This document shows positions 56,947-64,000 of a stretch of 64,000 nt of DNA, piece after piece. The DNA comes from Aciduricibacillus chroicocephali (GTDB lineage: Bacteria; Bacillota; Bacilli; Bacillales; Amphibacillaceae): assembly GCF_030762805.1 (NCBI RefSeq), contig NZ_CP129113.1, positions 1,068,001 to 1,132,000 on the forward strand, in the 5' to 3' direction. A model generated the notes under the pieces. The model was given only the letters and a program-made list of their open reading frames with translations, did no database searches and was not told where the DNA came from. Positions within the stretch are counted from its first letter, which is position 1. Every line of letters begins with the position of its first letter. A program made the position numbers and the translations under genes.

Positions 56947-57934
56947 CGCAATGGGCGGAGACAACGCACCGAAAGCAATCGTTTCAGGTGCAATGGATGC
57001 TGTTAAAGAGATGGACAATCTTACAATCACACTAATCGGTGATGAAAAGCAGATTGCCCCATATCTGTCCGATACTAGAAACATAGAAATCATCCATACG
57101 GAAGAGATGATCACCGCAGATGATGAGCCGGCGCGTGCAATCAGGAGGAAGAAAAACGCTTCTCTTGTTCTCATGGCACAGGAAGTGAAAGAAGGCCGTG
57201 CTGATGCTTGTATTTCAGCGGGCAATACCGGTGCTTTGATGGCTGCTGGGCTGTTTATCGTCGGACGTATCAAAGGCATTGACCGTCCTGCACTTTGCCC
57301 TACTTTGCCGACAGTGGACGGGAAAGGTTTTATGCTTCTGGATGTTGGGGCGAATGTTGATGCCAAACCGCAGCATCTGCTGCAATATGGCGTCATGGGA
57401 TCAATTTATGCGGAAAAAGTCCGTGGTATTAAAAATCCGACTGTCGGGCTTCTAAACGTTGGAACTGAGGATGGGAAGGGAACTGACCTTACAAAGAACG
57501 CATTCAGTTTGCTTGAAGCGGCCCCAGTCAATTTCGTTGGAAATGTCGAGGCACGTGACCTGTTGGATGGAGTGGCAGACGTTGTTGTCACTGACGGGTT
57601 CACTGGAAATGTAGCCTTAAAGACAGTTGAAGGAACAGCAATGTCCGTTATGAAGTTGATGAAGGAAGTTCTAATGTCATCAGCGAAAGCAAAAATCGGG
57701 GCAAGCCTTATTAAAAAGGATTTGCGCGGCATTAAAGATAAACTGGACTATTCAGAGTATGGTGGTGCGGCTTTATTCGGACTGGCAGCCCCTGTTGTGA
57801 AAGCACACGGTTCGTCGAACAGCCGTGCAATTTTCAACGCGATTAAACAGGCGCAGTATATGGCAGACAATCAGATTTCCAGTATTATAAAAACGACGAT
57901 TGAATCCATGAAAGTTGAGGAGGAAGCAGAATGA
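56930..57934 (+). CDS. plsX: acyl-ACP:phosphate acyltransferase PlsX
   Basis: Makes acyl phosphate from acyl-ACP, the first step of phospholipid synthesis in Firmicutes. 334 residues: [77 protein letters not shown] and the C-terminal [19 protein letters not shown] lies inside the end of fapR, with a 17-bp overlap, and fabD overlaps by 4 bp. Under FapR control by position. Confidence 0.97.
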   Translation: MKLAIDAMGGDNAPKAIVSGAMDAVKEMDNLTITLIGDEKQIAPYLSDTRNIEIIHTEEMITADDEPARAIRRKKNASLVLMAQEVKEGRADACISAGNTGALMAAGLFIVGRIKGIDRPALCPTLPTVDGKGFMLLDVGANVDAKPQHLLQYGVMGSIYAEKVRGIKNPTVGLLNVGTEDGKGTDLTKNAFSLLEAAPVNFVGNVEARDLLDGVADVVVTDGFTGNVALKTVEGTAMSVMKLMKEVLMSSAKAKIGASLIKKDLRGIKDKLDYSEYGGAALFGLAAPVVKAHGSSNSRAIFNAIKQAQYMADNQISSIIKTTIESMKVEEEAE

Positions 57935-58881
57935 ACAAAATCGCATTCATGTTCCCTGGTCAAGGCTCACAAAGTGTTGGCATGGGCAAGGAACTTTATG
58001 AAACATATCCAATTGTGCGTGCGCTTTATGAGGAAGCTGACGAACTGCTTGGCATGAAGTTATCGGAACTTATGTTTAATGGTCCGGAAGAAAATCTTAA
58101 AGCAACCGAGAATGCTCAACCCGCACTTCTGCTCTCAAGCATTGCAGTACATAGTGTATTAACAGAATACGGTATTAAGCCAGATATGGCAGTTGGTCAT
58201 AGTCTTGGTGAATATAGTGCTCTCGTTGCATCAGGCGCACTTTCATTCCAAGATGCAATTAGACTTGTACAGAAACGCGGTCAGCTTATGGAACAGGCAT
58301 ATCCGAAAGGTCAGGGAGCGATGGCTGCTGTGCTAGGTCTGGAACAAGCAAAGGTAGAAGCAGCTTTGGAACAGATTTCCGGAGATCAGCCTGTTGATGT
58401 TGCGAACCTTAACTGTCCTGGACAAATTGTTATCTCGGGAAGTAAAGAAGGTATTGGACAAGCAGAAAGCGTTCTTAAGGAAGCTGGTGCCAAGCGTGTT
58501 AAAGAGCTTGCTGTCAGTGGTCCATTCCATTCACGTCTTATGAAACCAGCAAGTGAAAAATTTGCTGCAGAACTTGAAGGAATTACAATTCAAGATCCTG
58601 TAATACCTATGTTTGCAAACGTTACAGCAGCACCGGTTTCAACTGCTGCCGAAGTAAAAGACTTACTAATTAAACAGCTCTATTCTCCAGTACGATTTTC
58701 TGAAGCAGCTAGCACGATGATTGAAAAGGGTGCCAGCCGATTTGTTGAACTTGGAAACGGAAAGGTATTGTGTGGTCTGCTTAAGAAGATCGATAAATCC
58801 ATTCCAACTTATGCTGTTCAAGATAAGGAAACATTGGAAGGTCTTGCTGCATGGCTAAAGGAGGAGACACAAAATGCTTAA
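57931..58881 (+). CDS. fabD: malonyl-CoA:ACP transacylase FabD
   Basis: Loads malonyl groups onto ACP. 316 residues: [14 protein letters not shown] near the N-terminus, the nucleophile elbow [17 protein letters not shown] with active Ser near residue 91, and GPFHSRLM with the catalytic His. AGTTGAGGAGGAAGCAG precedes the ATG inside plsX. Overlaps plsX by 4 bp and fabG by 8 bp. Confidence 0.97.
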   Translation: MNKIAFMFPGQGSQSVGMGKELYETYPIVRALYEEADELLGMKLSELMFNGPEENLKATENAQPALLLSSIAVHSVLTEYGIKPDMAVGHSLGEYSALVASGALSFQDAIRLVQKRGQLMEQAYPKGQGAMAAVLGLEQAKVEAALEQISGDQPVDVANLNCPGQIVISGSKEGIGQAESVLKEAGAKRVKELAVSGPFHSRLMKPASEKFAAELEGITIQDPVIPMFANVTAAPVSTAAEVKDLLIKQLYSPVRFSEAASTMIEKGASRFVELGNGKVLCGLLKKIDKSIPTYAVQDKETLEGLAAWLKEETQNA

Positions 58882-59614
58882 AGGTAAAAACGCACTCGTT
58901 ACAGGAGCCTCACGCGGCATTGGTCGAGCGATTGCAATAGAACTTGCAAAACAGGGAGCCAATGTAGCTGTAAACTATGCAGGAAGCGCAGATAAAGCAG
59001 AAGCGGTCGTAAAGGAGCTTGAAGAGCTTGGTGTTTCTGCCTTCGCCGTTCAGGCAGATGTAGCGAATGAAGAAAGTGTCAAGGATATGATCAAGCAGAC
59101 GATTGATACATTCGGCTCTCTCGATATTCTTGTAAACAATGCTGGTATTACAAAAGACAATTTGCTAATGCGCATGAAAGAAGAAGAATTTGATGCGGTC
59201 ATTAATACAAACCTTAAAGGTGTATTCCTTTGCACAAAAGCGGTTGCACGCCAGATGATGAAACAAAAGAGCGGACGCATTGTCAATGTTTCATCCATCG
59301 TCGGAGTTAGCGGTAATGCTGGACAAGCGAATTATGTAGCAGCCAAAGCAGGCGTAATCGGTTTGACAAAGACTGCGGCCAAGGAATTTGCTTCACGCGG
59401 CATTCTTGTAAATGCTGTAGCTCCAGGTTTCATTGCTACAGACATGACTGATGTCCTGACAGATGAACAAAAAGAAGCGATGCTTACACTAACACCTTTG
59501 GCTAAATTTGGCCAGGCAGAAGATGTGGCACGTGTTGTTCGGTTCCTTTGCTCAGAGGATGCGAATTATATGACAGGGCAAACTCTTCATGTAGATGGCG
59601 GAATGGTCATGTAA
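58874..59614 (+). CDS. fabG: 3-oxoacyl-ACP reductase FabG
   Basis: NADPH-dependent short-chain dehydrogenase for the first reduction of fatty acid elongation. 246 residues: cofactor loop [26 protein letters not shown], the catalytic Ser in [12 protein letters not shown], the YVAAKAG Tyr-Lys pair, and ending [26 protein letters not shown] precedes the ATG within fabD. acpP follows after a 58-bp gap that can fold in two ways. Confidence 0.97.
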   Translation: MLKGKNALVTGASRGIGRAIAIELAKQGANVAVNYAGSADKAEAVVKELEELGVSAFAVQADVANEESVKDMIKQTIDTFGSLDILVNNAGITKDNLLMRMKEEEFDAVINTNLKGVFLCTKAVARQMMKQKSGRIVNVSSIVGVSGNAGQANYVAAKAGVIGLTKTAAKEFASRGILVNAVAPGFIATDMTDVLTDEQKEAMLTLTPLAKFGQAEDVARVVRFLCSEDANYMTGQTLHVDGGMVM

Positions 59615-59624
59615 TTGTAGTTTT

Positions 59625-59656
59625 ACAAGAAGGACTTTCTTGTTTTATACTTCTTG
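59625..59656 (+). promoter_or_regulatory. fabG-acpP leader with two exclusive hairpins
   Basis: ACAAGAA (59625-59631) pairs with TTCTTGT (59637-59643), followed by TTTTA, a small terminator. Alternatively CAAGAAG (59626-59632) pairs exactly with CTTCTTG (59650-59656), just before the acpP ribosome site. The choice could set how much acpP is made relative to fabG. Confidence 0.5.
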
Positions 59657-59672
59657 AAGGGAGGTGAATTAA

Positions 59673-59906
59673 GTGGCAGATGTATTTGATAAAGTAAAAG
59701 ACATCATCGTTGATCAATTGGATGTGGATGCAGACAAGGTAACAATGGAAGCTTCTTTCAAAGAAGATCTTGAAGCTGATTCTCTAGACGTAGTTGAGCT
59801 CGTCATGGAATTTGAAGATGCTTTCGATATGGAAATTTCCGATGAAGATGCTGAAAAGATCCAGACAGTCGGCGATGCTGTGAACTACATAAATGGTGCA
59901 CAGTAA
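59673..59906 (+). CDS. acpP: acyl carrier protein
   Basis: Carries growing acyl chains on a phosphopantetheine arm. 77 residues, strongly acidic, four-helix bundle. The attachment Ser is in [17 protein letters not shown]. Start GTG 59673 after GGGAGGTGAATTAA, one of the strongest ribosome sites in the window, which fits the very high amount of ACP that cells need. It is preceded by a switch-like leader and followed by two hairpins. Confidence 0.98.
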   Translation: MADVFDKVKDIIVDQLDVDADKVTMEASFKEDLEADSLDVVELVMEFEDAFDMEISDEDAEKIQTVGDAVNYINGAQ

Positions 59907-59913
59907 GTAAATG

Positions 59914-59975
59914 ACAGCAGCTCGTTTTACTGCTGTTCTCTAAAGAAAGTCTCGTCAGTTTCGGCGGGACTTTCT
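59914..59975 (+). terminator. two tandem hairpins between acpP and rnc
   Basis: ACAGCAG (59914-59920) pairs with CTGCTGT (59930-59936). AGAAAGTCTCG (59944-59954) pairs with CGGGACTTTCT (59965-59975), eleven pairs with one G-U. Neither has a good T run, so they may stop transcription weakly, protect the acpP mRNA, or be cut by RNase III, whose gene follows. Confidence 0.5.
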
Positions 59976-60023
59976 GTATATATTGAGCCATGCCGGAAAG
60001 ATTATAACGCGAGGTGGTAGACC

Positions 60024-60719
60024 ATGAGTTTTTCGCAATTGATGGAAGACCTGAACATCACGTTCCGGGACGGCAATCTGCTGAAGCAGGCTTTTACCCA
60101 TTCATCCTATGTGAATGAGCATCGTGAAGAAAACAACTCGGATAATGAACGTCTTGAATTTCTTGGGGACGCTGTACTGGAGCTCGGAGTATCGCAGTAT
60201 TTGTTTCGCAATCATACTGAATTGGCAGAAGGGCAAATGACGAAACTTCGGGCATCGATTGTATGTGAAGCGTCACTCGTCAACTTCGCAAGGGCACTGG
60301 ACTTTGGAAACTACATTCTGCTTGGAAAAGGTGAAGAACAAACTGGCGGGCGAAATCGTCCGGCTCTTCTGGCAGATGTATTTGAATCATTTCTTGGTGC
60401 GCTGTACCTTGATCAGGGTTATGATGCGGCGATTGATTTCCTAGAAAAATACGTATTTCCGAAAGTATCCACTGGTGCTTTTTCGCATGCGATGGATTAT
60501 AAGAGCCAGCTTCAAGAGCTTGTCCAACAATACAAGAATCAGCAGATTACCTATTCGATCATTAATGAAAAGGGCCCTTCCCATGATAAGGAATTTATTG
60601 CCCAAGTTTCAATAAATGATGATATTGCAGCCTCGGGAACAGGTCGCACAAAAAAGGAAGCAGAGCAGAGAGCGGCCAAAAATGCTCTTGATGCTTTTAA
60701 CGAGAGAAATACAAAATAA
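60024..60719 (+). CDS. rnc: ribonuclease III
   Basis: Double-strand-specific endoribonuclease. 231 residues: catalytic domain with the signature [17 protein letters not shown] and [21 protein letters not shown] (metal ligands Glu and Asp), then a C-terminal dsRNA-binding domain starting [16 protein letters not shown] and ending [35 protein letters not shown] precedes the ATG. In B. subtilis it is followed directly by smc; here a minus-strand gene intervenes. Confidence 0.97.
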   Translation: MSFSQLMEDLNITFRDGNLLKQAFTHSSYVNEHREENNSDNERLEFLGDAVLELGVSQYLFRNHTELAEGQMTKLRASIVCEASLVNFARALDFGNYILLGKGEEQTGGRNRPALLADVFESFLGALYLDQGYDAAIDFLEKYVFPKVSTGAFSHAMDYKSQLQELVQQYKNQQITYSIINEKGPSHDKEFIAQVSINDDIAASGTGRTKKEAEQRAAKNALDAFNERNTK

Positions 60720-60720
60720 G

Positions 60721-60758
60721 AAAACGAGCGGCATCTTAATTGGCCGCTCGTTTTCTTA
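60721..60758. terminator. bidirectional terminator between rnc and the DUF1128 gene
   Basis: AAAACGAGCGGC (60721-60732) pairs exactly with GCCGCTCGTTTT (60743-60754), A run on the left and T run on the right, so it serves both convergent genes. Confidence 0.95.
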
Positions 60759-60977
60759 TTTGCGTGCTTTACGCAATTCCTCGATGAATGCTTGAGTCTC
60801 TGAAGGACTTAGAGAATTACGAGATTTAATCATTTCATACATAAATTTCAGGTCTTCATATTTGGATATATCGTAATCTTCTGGGTCGAGCAATGCACGA
60901 TTGACAACGTTTAATCTCTCGGCGAGACCAGCCATGATAACTTTTAGATTCTCTTCTGTAGCTTTCTCCAAACTCAT
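60756..60977 (-). CDS. DUF1128 / UPF0435 family protein (YfkK-like)
   Basis: 73-residue soluble, mostly helical, charged protein: SLEKATEENLKVIMAGLAERLNVV, then DPEDYDISKYEDLKFMYEMI and SPSETQAFIEELRKARK. The pattern YEDL..-Y-.-S.SE.QAI.EEL matches B. subtilis YfkK, a protein of unknown function. AAAGGAGTG precedes the ATG on the minus strand. It stands alone between rnc and smc, facing the other way, a place where B. subtilis has no gene. I do not know its function. Confidence 0.8.
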   Translation of the reverse strand: MSLEKATEENLKVIMAGLAERLNVVNRALLDPEDYDISKYEDLKFMYEMIKSRNSLSPSETQAFIEELRKARK

Positions 60978-61151
60978 TCGAACACTCCTTTAAAGTCCCG
61001 GGTATGAGGCATCATTGTTTTAACACTAGACTCAAGTGCCACGCGTTCCCTTCTTTTGCTATTCAGATTATGATAAGATAATTACGTTAAAAAGCCAAGA
61101 GATAACATTTGTGCATGAATTGCACACCTTGTTTGATATAGGAGAATGAGC
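60978..61151 (+). other. divergent gap before smc
   Basis: 174 bp between the DUF1128 gene and smc. It must hold promoters for both. TTGCTA, 17 bp, TAATTA around 61056-61085 is a weak smc candidate. GGAGAATGAGC is the smc ribosome site. Nothing else stands out. Confidence 0.3.
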
Positions 61152-64000
61152 ATGTATTTAAAACGGTTGGAAACGGTCGGTTTCAAATCATTTGCTGAAC
61201 GCATTGATTTGGAATTCATGCCGGGCATGACTGCTGTCGTGGGACCGAATGGCAGTGGCAAAAGCAATATTACAGAAGCTGTGCGCTGGGTACTTGGCGA
61301 ACAATCAGCCAAATCACTGCGAGGCGCCAAGATGGAAGATATTATTTTCCAAGGCAGTGCGGGAAGAAAAGCACTGAATATGGCTGAAGTTACAATTGTT
61401 CTAGATAATGAATCGCAATCATTGCCACTTGATTTTGCGGAAGTAAGTATTACTCGTCGAGTATACCGATCAGGCGAAAGTGAGTTTTATATAAATCGGA
61501 AATCATGCCGCTTGAAAGATATTATCGATCTGTTTCTTGATTCGGGTCTTGGACGGGAAGCCTTCTCAATGATTAGCCAAGGAAGAGTTGAGGAAATCCT
61601 GAGTTCAAAGGCTGAACAACGCAGGACAATCTTTGAAGAAGCAGCAGGGGTTCTGAAATACAAACAAAGAAAGCAAAAAGCTGAATACAAACTTGCTGAA
61701 ACCGAAATGAACTTGGAAAGAGTTCGAGATATTGCGGGTGAGTTGGAGCAGCAGATTGAACCGCTCGAACTTCAGGCGGATAAAGCTAAGCAGTATAAAG
61801 AACTTGCGAATCAGCGCAAATCACAGGAAATTTCAATTTTGCTTGCAGAGATTGAGCAGTTTCACGGCGAATGGAAAAGCCTTCTTGATCAGTTGAAAGA
61901 AGGAGAAATCAGAGAAATTGCGTGGAAAAGATCAATCGGTGAACAAGAATCCAAGATTGAGAAAGAAAAAAAGAGTCTGGATGAGCTCGATGGCATGATT
62001 GAAGAAGACCAGGCGATGCTTGTCAAATTAACTGAACAGATCGAGCAAGCAACAGGAAAGAGAGAAGTTCTTCTGGAGCGTTCCAGGCATGCGGAGGCAT
62101 TCAGACAGAAGACAACTCAGGAGAAAGAGAGATTAGGAAAACAACTCAACGAAATTGAGTATGCTTTGAAGGCATGCAGGTCAGAAGTCGATGAAAAAGA
62201 ATTTTCTTATGAGGAATTACTAAAGAAAATAGCTCAGCTGGAGAGACTGTTATCAGAACTGAGTATAAATCGGTCACATGAGATTGAGAATCTAAAATCT
62301 GATTATATCGAACTGCTCAGTAAGAAGGCCGCACTTTCCAATGAAAAAAAGGCCGTTGCAGAACAACTTGATAAATTGTCCTCAAGAACCGATTCAGAAC
62401 ATGATAGAACGGATCATCTGCACACGAAGCTCAAAGAGAATGAGCGGTTTATTGAGAAGGCGAAAGCTTATAGATATGAAGTTATAAAGCAAGTAGAATC
62501 CAGTAGAGCAAACCAGCATAAGAACAGAGATGCTATCTCTGCCTTGCAAAATGAATTGCAAAGATTACGTGATATCCAATATCGTTCATATGAGAAAGTT
62601 ACTAAACTTCAATCCCGCAAAGAAATGCTCGAAACGATGAAGGCAGAAATGCAAGGATTCCAGTTTGGCACTAAAGAGATTCTGCAGGCTATGGAAGCGG
62701 GCAAGCTTCAAGGGATCAAGGGAGCTGTAATTCAGCTTATCACTGTTCCTGATCATCTTACTGATGCGATAGAAACTGCTCTGGGGGGAGGAGCACAGCA
62801 TCTTGTTGCAGAAAATGAAGCGGCGGCTAGAAGCGGAATAGCTTGGCTGAAACAGAATAAAAAAGGAAGGGCAACCTTTTTGCCGCTTAAAACGATAGAA
62901 GCCCGTCGTCTTCCCGACTCTATCATTCGAAATATAGAAAAACATTCGGGTTATATTGGAATTGGATCAGATCTGATTAAATTTGAGGCGGAGAGTGAGC
63001 CTGCAATCCGTCATCTTCTCGGAAATGTAGTCATTGCTGCAGATCTCCGGGCTGCAAATGAAATTGCAGCGCTCTGCAACCGACGTTATCGTATTGTTAC
63101 AATTGATGGTGATGTCGTTAACCCTGGAGGGTCGATGTCCGGCGGTACAAAACGGAAAACCGGTACAAGCATCTTTTCAAGAAAAAAAGAATTAATTGAA
63201 GTCCATAATATTCTTACAGAAGAAGAAAAGGTGCTTGCTAGTTCACAGAATGAACACCGAGAGGCCGAGAAGCGACTTTCAATCCTTAAGCATGAATTTG
63301 AAGATGCAGAGAAGACACTTACAACATATTCTGAGAAGTTGGCAATGGCCGAGAGATCTCTGCAGGAACGTGAACTTGAAAAGGAATCTTTAGAAAATCA
63401 GCTTGCAATGCAGCAACAAGGAAATAGTGATTTTCGAATAGAACGTGATGAGCTTCTTAGCAAACAAGCTGAGATTCGTGAGCAGCTTGAAGCACTTCAG
63501 AATCAAATCTTACAAATGGACAAACATATTAAGGACCTTGTTGAGGCGGATGAGAAGAACAAGCAGAAACAGACCAAAGTAATGGAACAACTCCATGCTG
63601 CACAACTTGAGCTCGCTAAAACTGGGGAACAATTACAAGCCCTTTACAATCGAAGTGCCTTGCACGATGAACAGCGCTCGGCAATTAAAGCAGAGTTAGT
63701 TGAGCTGAACGAATCGCTTAATTTCGCAGATGAGGCACAGACAGAGAAGCTTGTGCAGCAACTCGACAAAGAAACAAGATCAGCCGCAAAGGAAAAGGAA
63801 AATGTGCTTGCGAGGTTGAGAGATATTCGTCAAAAACGTCACGATCGGACGAAGCGCCTGCAGGATGCAGAACAGGAGCTTAAAGCAGAAAATCGTCTAT
63901 TGCAGGCCTTTTCGAAAGATAGGCAAAATCAAGAGATTCACGCTGCCCGCCTAGATGTTTCATTAGATTCTAAACTGGAGACGCTACAGGAAGAATATAA
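61152..64000 (+). CDS. smc: chromosome segregation ATPase SMC, N-terminal 949 codons
   Basis: Condensin ATPase that organises and segregates the chromosome. The gene runs off the right edge with the frame still open; the family is about 1,190 residues, so the second coiled coil end and C-terminal ATPase half are missing. Visible: MYLKRLETVGFKSFAERI, Walker A GPNGSGKSNITEAVRWVLGEQS, the Q-loop region, coiled coil 1 (about 170-490), hinge domain (about 510-660) closing with GDVVNPGGSMSGG, and the return coiled coil. In B. subtilis ftsY follows. Confidence 0.96.
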   Translation, partial: MYLKRLETVGFKSFAERIDLEFMPGMTAVVGPNGSGKSNITEAVRWVLGEQSAKSLRGAKMEDIIFQGSAGRKALNMAEVTIVLDNESQSLPLDFAEVSITRRVYRSGESEFYINRKSCRLKDIIDLFLDSGLGREAFSMISQGRVEEILSSKAEQRRTIFEEAAGVLKYKQRKQKAEYKLAETEMNLERVRDIAGELEQQIEPLELQADKAKQYKELANQRKSQEISILLAEIEQFHGEWKSLLDQLKEGEIREIAWKRSIGEQESKIEKEKKSLDELDGMIEEDQAMLVKLTEQIEQATGKREVLLERSRHAEAFRQKTTQEKERLGKQLNEIEYALKACRSEVDEKEFSYEELLKKIAQLERLLSELSINRSHEIENLKSDYIELLSKKAALSNEKKAVAEQLDKLSSRTDSEHDRTDHLHTKLKENERFIEKAKAYRYEVIKQVESSRANQHKNRDAISALQNELQRLRDIQYRSYEKVTKLQSRKEMLETMKAEMQGFQFGTKEILQAMEAGKLQGIKGAVIQLITVPDHLTDAIETALGGGAQHLVAENEAAARSGIAWLKQNKKGRATFLPLKTIEARRLPDSIIRNIEKHSGYIGIGSDLIKFEAESEPAIRHLLGNVVIAADLRAANEIAALCNRRYRIVTIDGDVVNPGGSMSGGTKRKTGTSIFSRKKELIEVHNILTEEEKVLASSQNEHREAEKRLSILKHEFEDAEKTLTTYSEKLAMAERSLQERELEKESLENQLAMQQQGNSDFRIERDELLSKQAEIREQLEALQNQILQMDKHIKDLVEADEKNKQKQTKVMEQLHAAQLELAKTGEQLQALYNRSALHDEQRSAIKAELVELNESLNFADEAQTEKLVQQLDKETRSAAKEKENVLARLRDIRQKRHDRTKRLQDAEQELKAENRLLQAFSKDRQNQEIHAARLDVSLDSKLETLQEEY

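Overview
The window is a continuous piece of core chromosome from an endospore-forming, low-to-moderate-GC Firmicute of the Bacillaceae. The evidence is gene content and order: the division and cell wall (dcw) cluster carrying spoVD and spoVE, then spoIIGA-sigE-sigG, the ylm/divIVA block, ileS, the PyrR-controlled pyr operon, the remA-to-spoVM block, and the fapR-plsX-fab-acpP-rnc-smc block. This is the order known from the mra-ylm-pyr-ylo part of the Bacillus subtilis map. Several genes usual in B. subtilis are missing from their places, and divIB directly follows spoVE. That arrangement suggests a relative of the Oceanobacillus/Virgibacillus/Terribacillus group, but this is inference from order alone. 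I see no prophage, insertion sequence, CRISPR array, tRNA or rRNA.

Layout. 1-15.4 kb: peptidoglycan synthesis and division (rsmH end, ftsL, pbpB, spoVD, murE, murF, mraY, murD, spoVE, divIB, ftsA, ftsZ). 15.4-18.2 kb: the sporulation switch (spoIIGA, sigE, sigG), with a Spo0A-type promoter and an excellent sigma-F promoter match. 18.2-22.2 kb: ylmC, pgeF, ylmE, sepF, ylmG, ylmH, divIVA. 22.2-26.8 kb: T-box-controlled ileS, then lspA and rluD. 26.8-33 kb: pyrR and pyrBCKDFE with two PyrR attenuators, but no pyrP, pyrAA or pyrAB. 33-38 kb: ohr, rqcH (minus strand) and a Ca2+-type P-ATPase. 38-50 kb: remA, gmk, rpoZ, coaBC, priA, fmt, rsmB, prpC, prkC, rsgA, rpe and the tiny spoVM. 49.9-56.3 kb: rpmB (minus), yloU, yloV, sdaAB, sdaAA, recG. 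56.3-64 kb: the FapR lipid regulon, acpP, rnc, a minus-strand DUF1128 gene, and the first 949 codons of smc.

How the genes work together. Nearly all genes are co-directional, tightly spaced and often overlap by 1-20 bp, so they form a few long operons for envelope growth, division, sporulation, pyrimidine synthesis, translation and lipid synthesis. Interest lies mostly between genes. Several leaders carry RNA hairpins that could switch expression: the sigG start is buried by an arm lying upstream of its own sigma-F start site, spoVE has its ribosome-binding site inside a terminator-like hairpin, divIB has a hairpin just after its promoter, and remA and acpP leaders can fold in mutually exclusive ways. 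Extended -10 promoters of the form TGn-TATAAT recur.

I found no clearly undescribed multi-gene system. The best candidates for novelty are these RNA switches and the shortened pyr operon with an unusual PyrB active-site loop.
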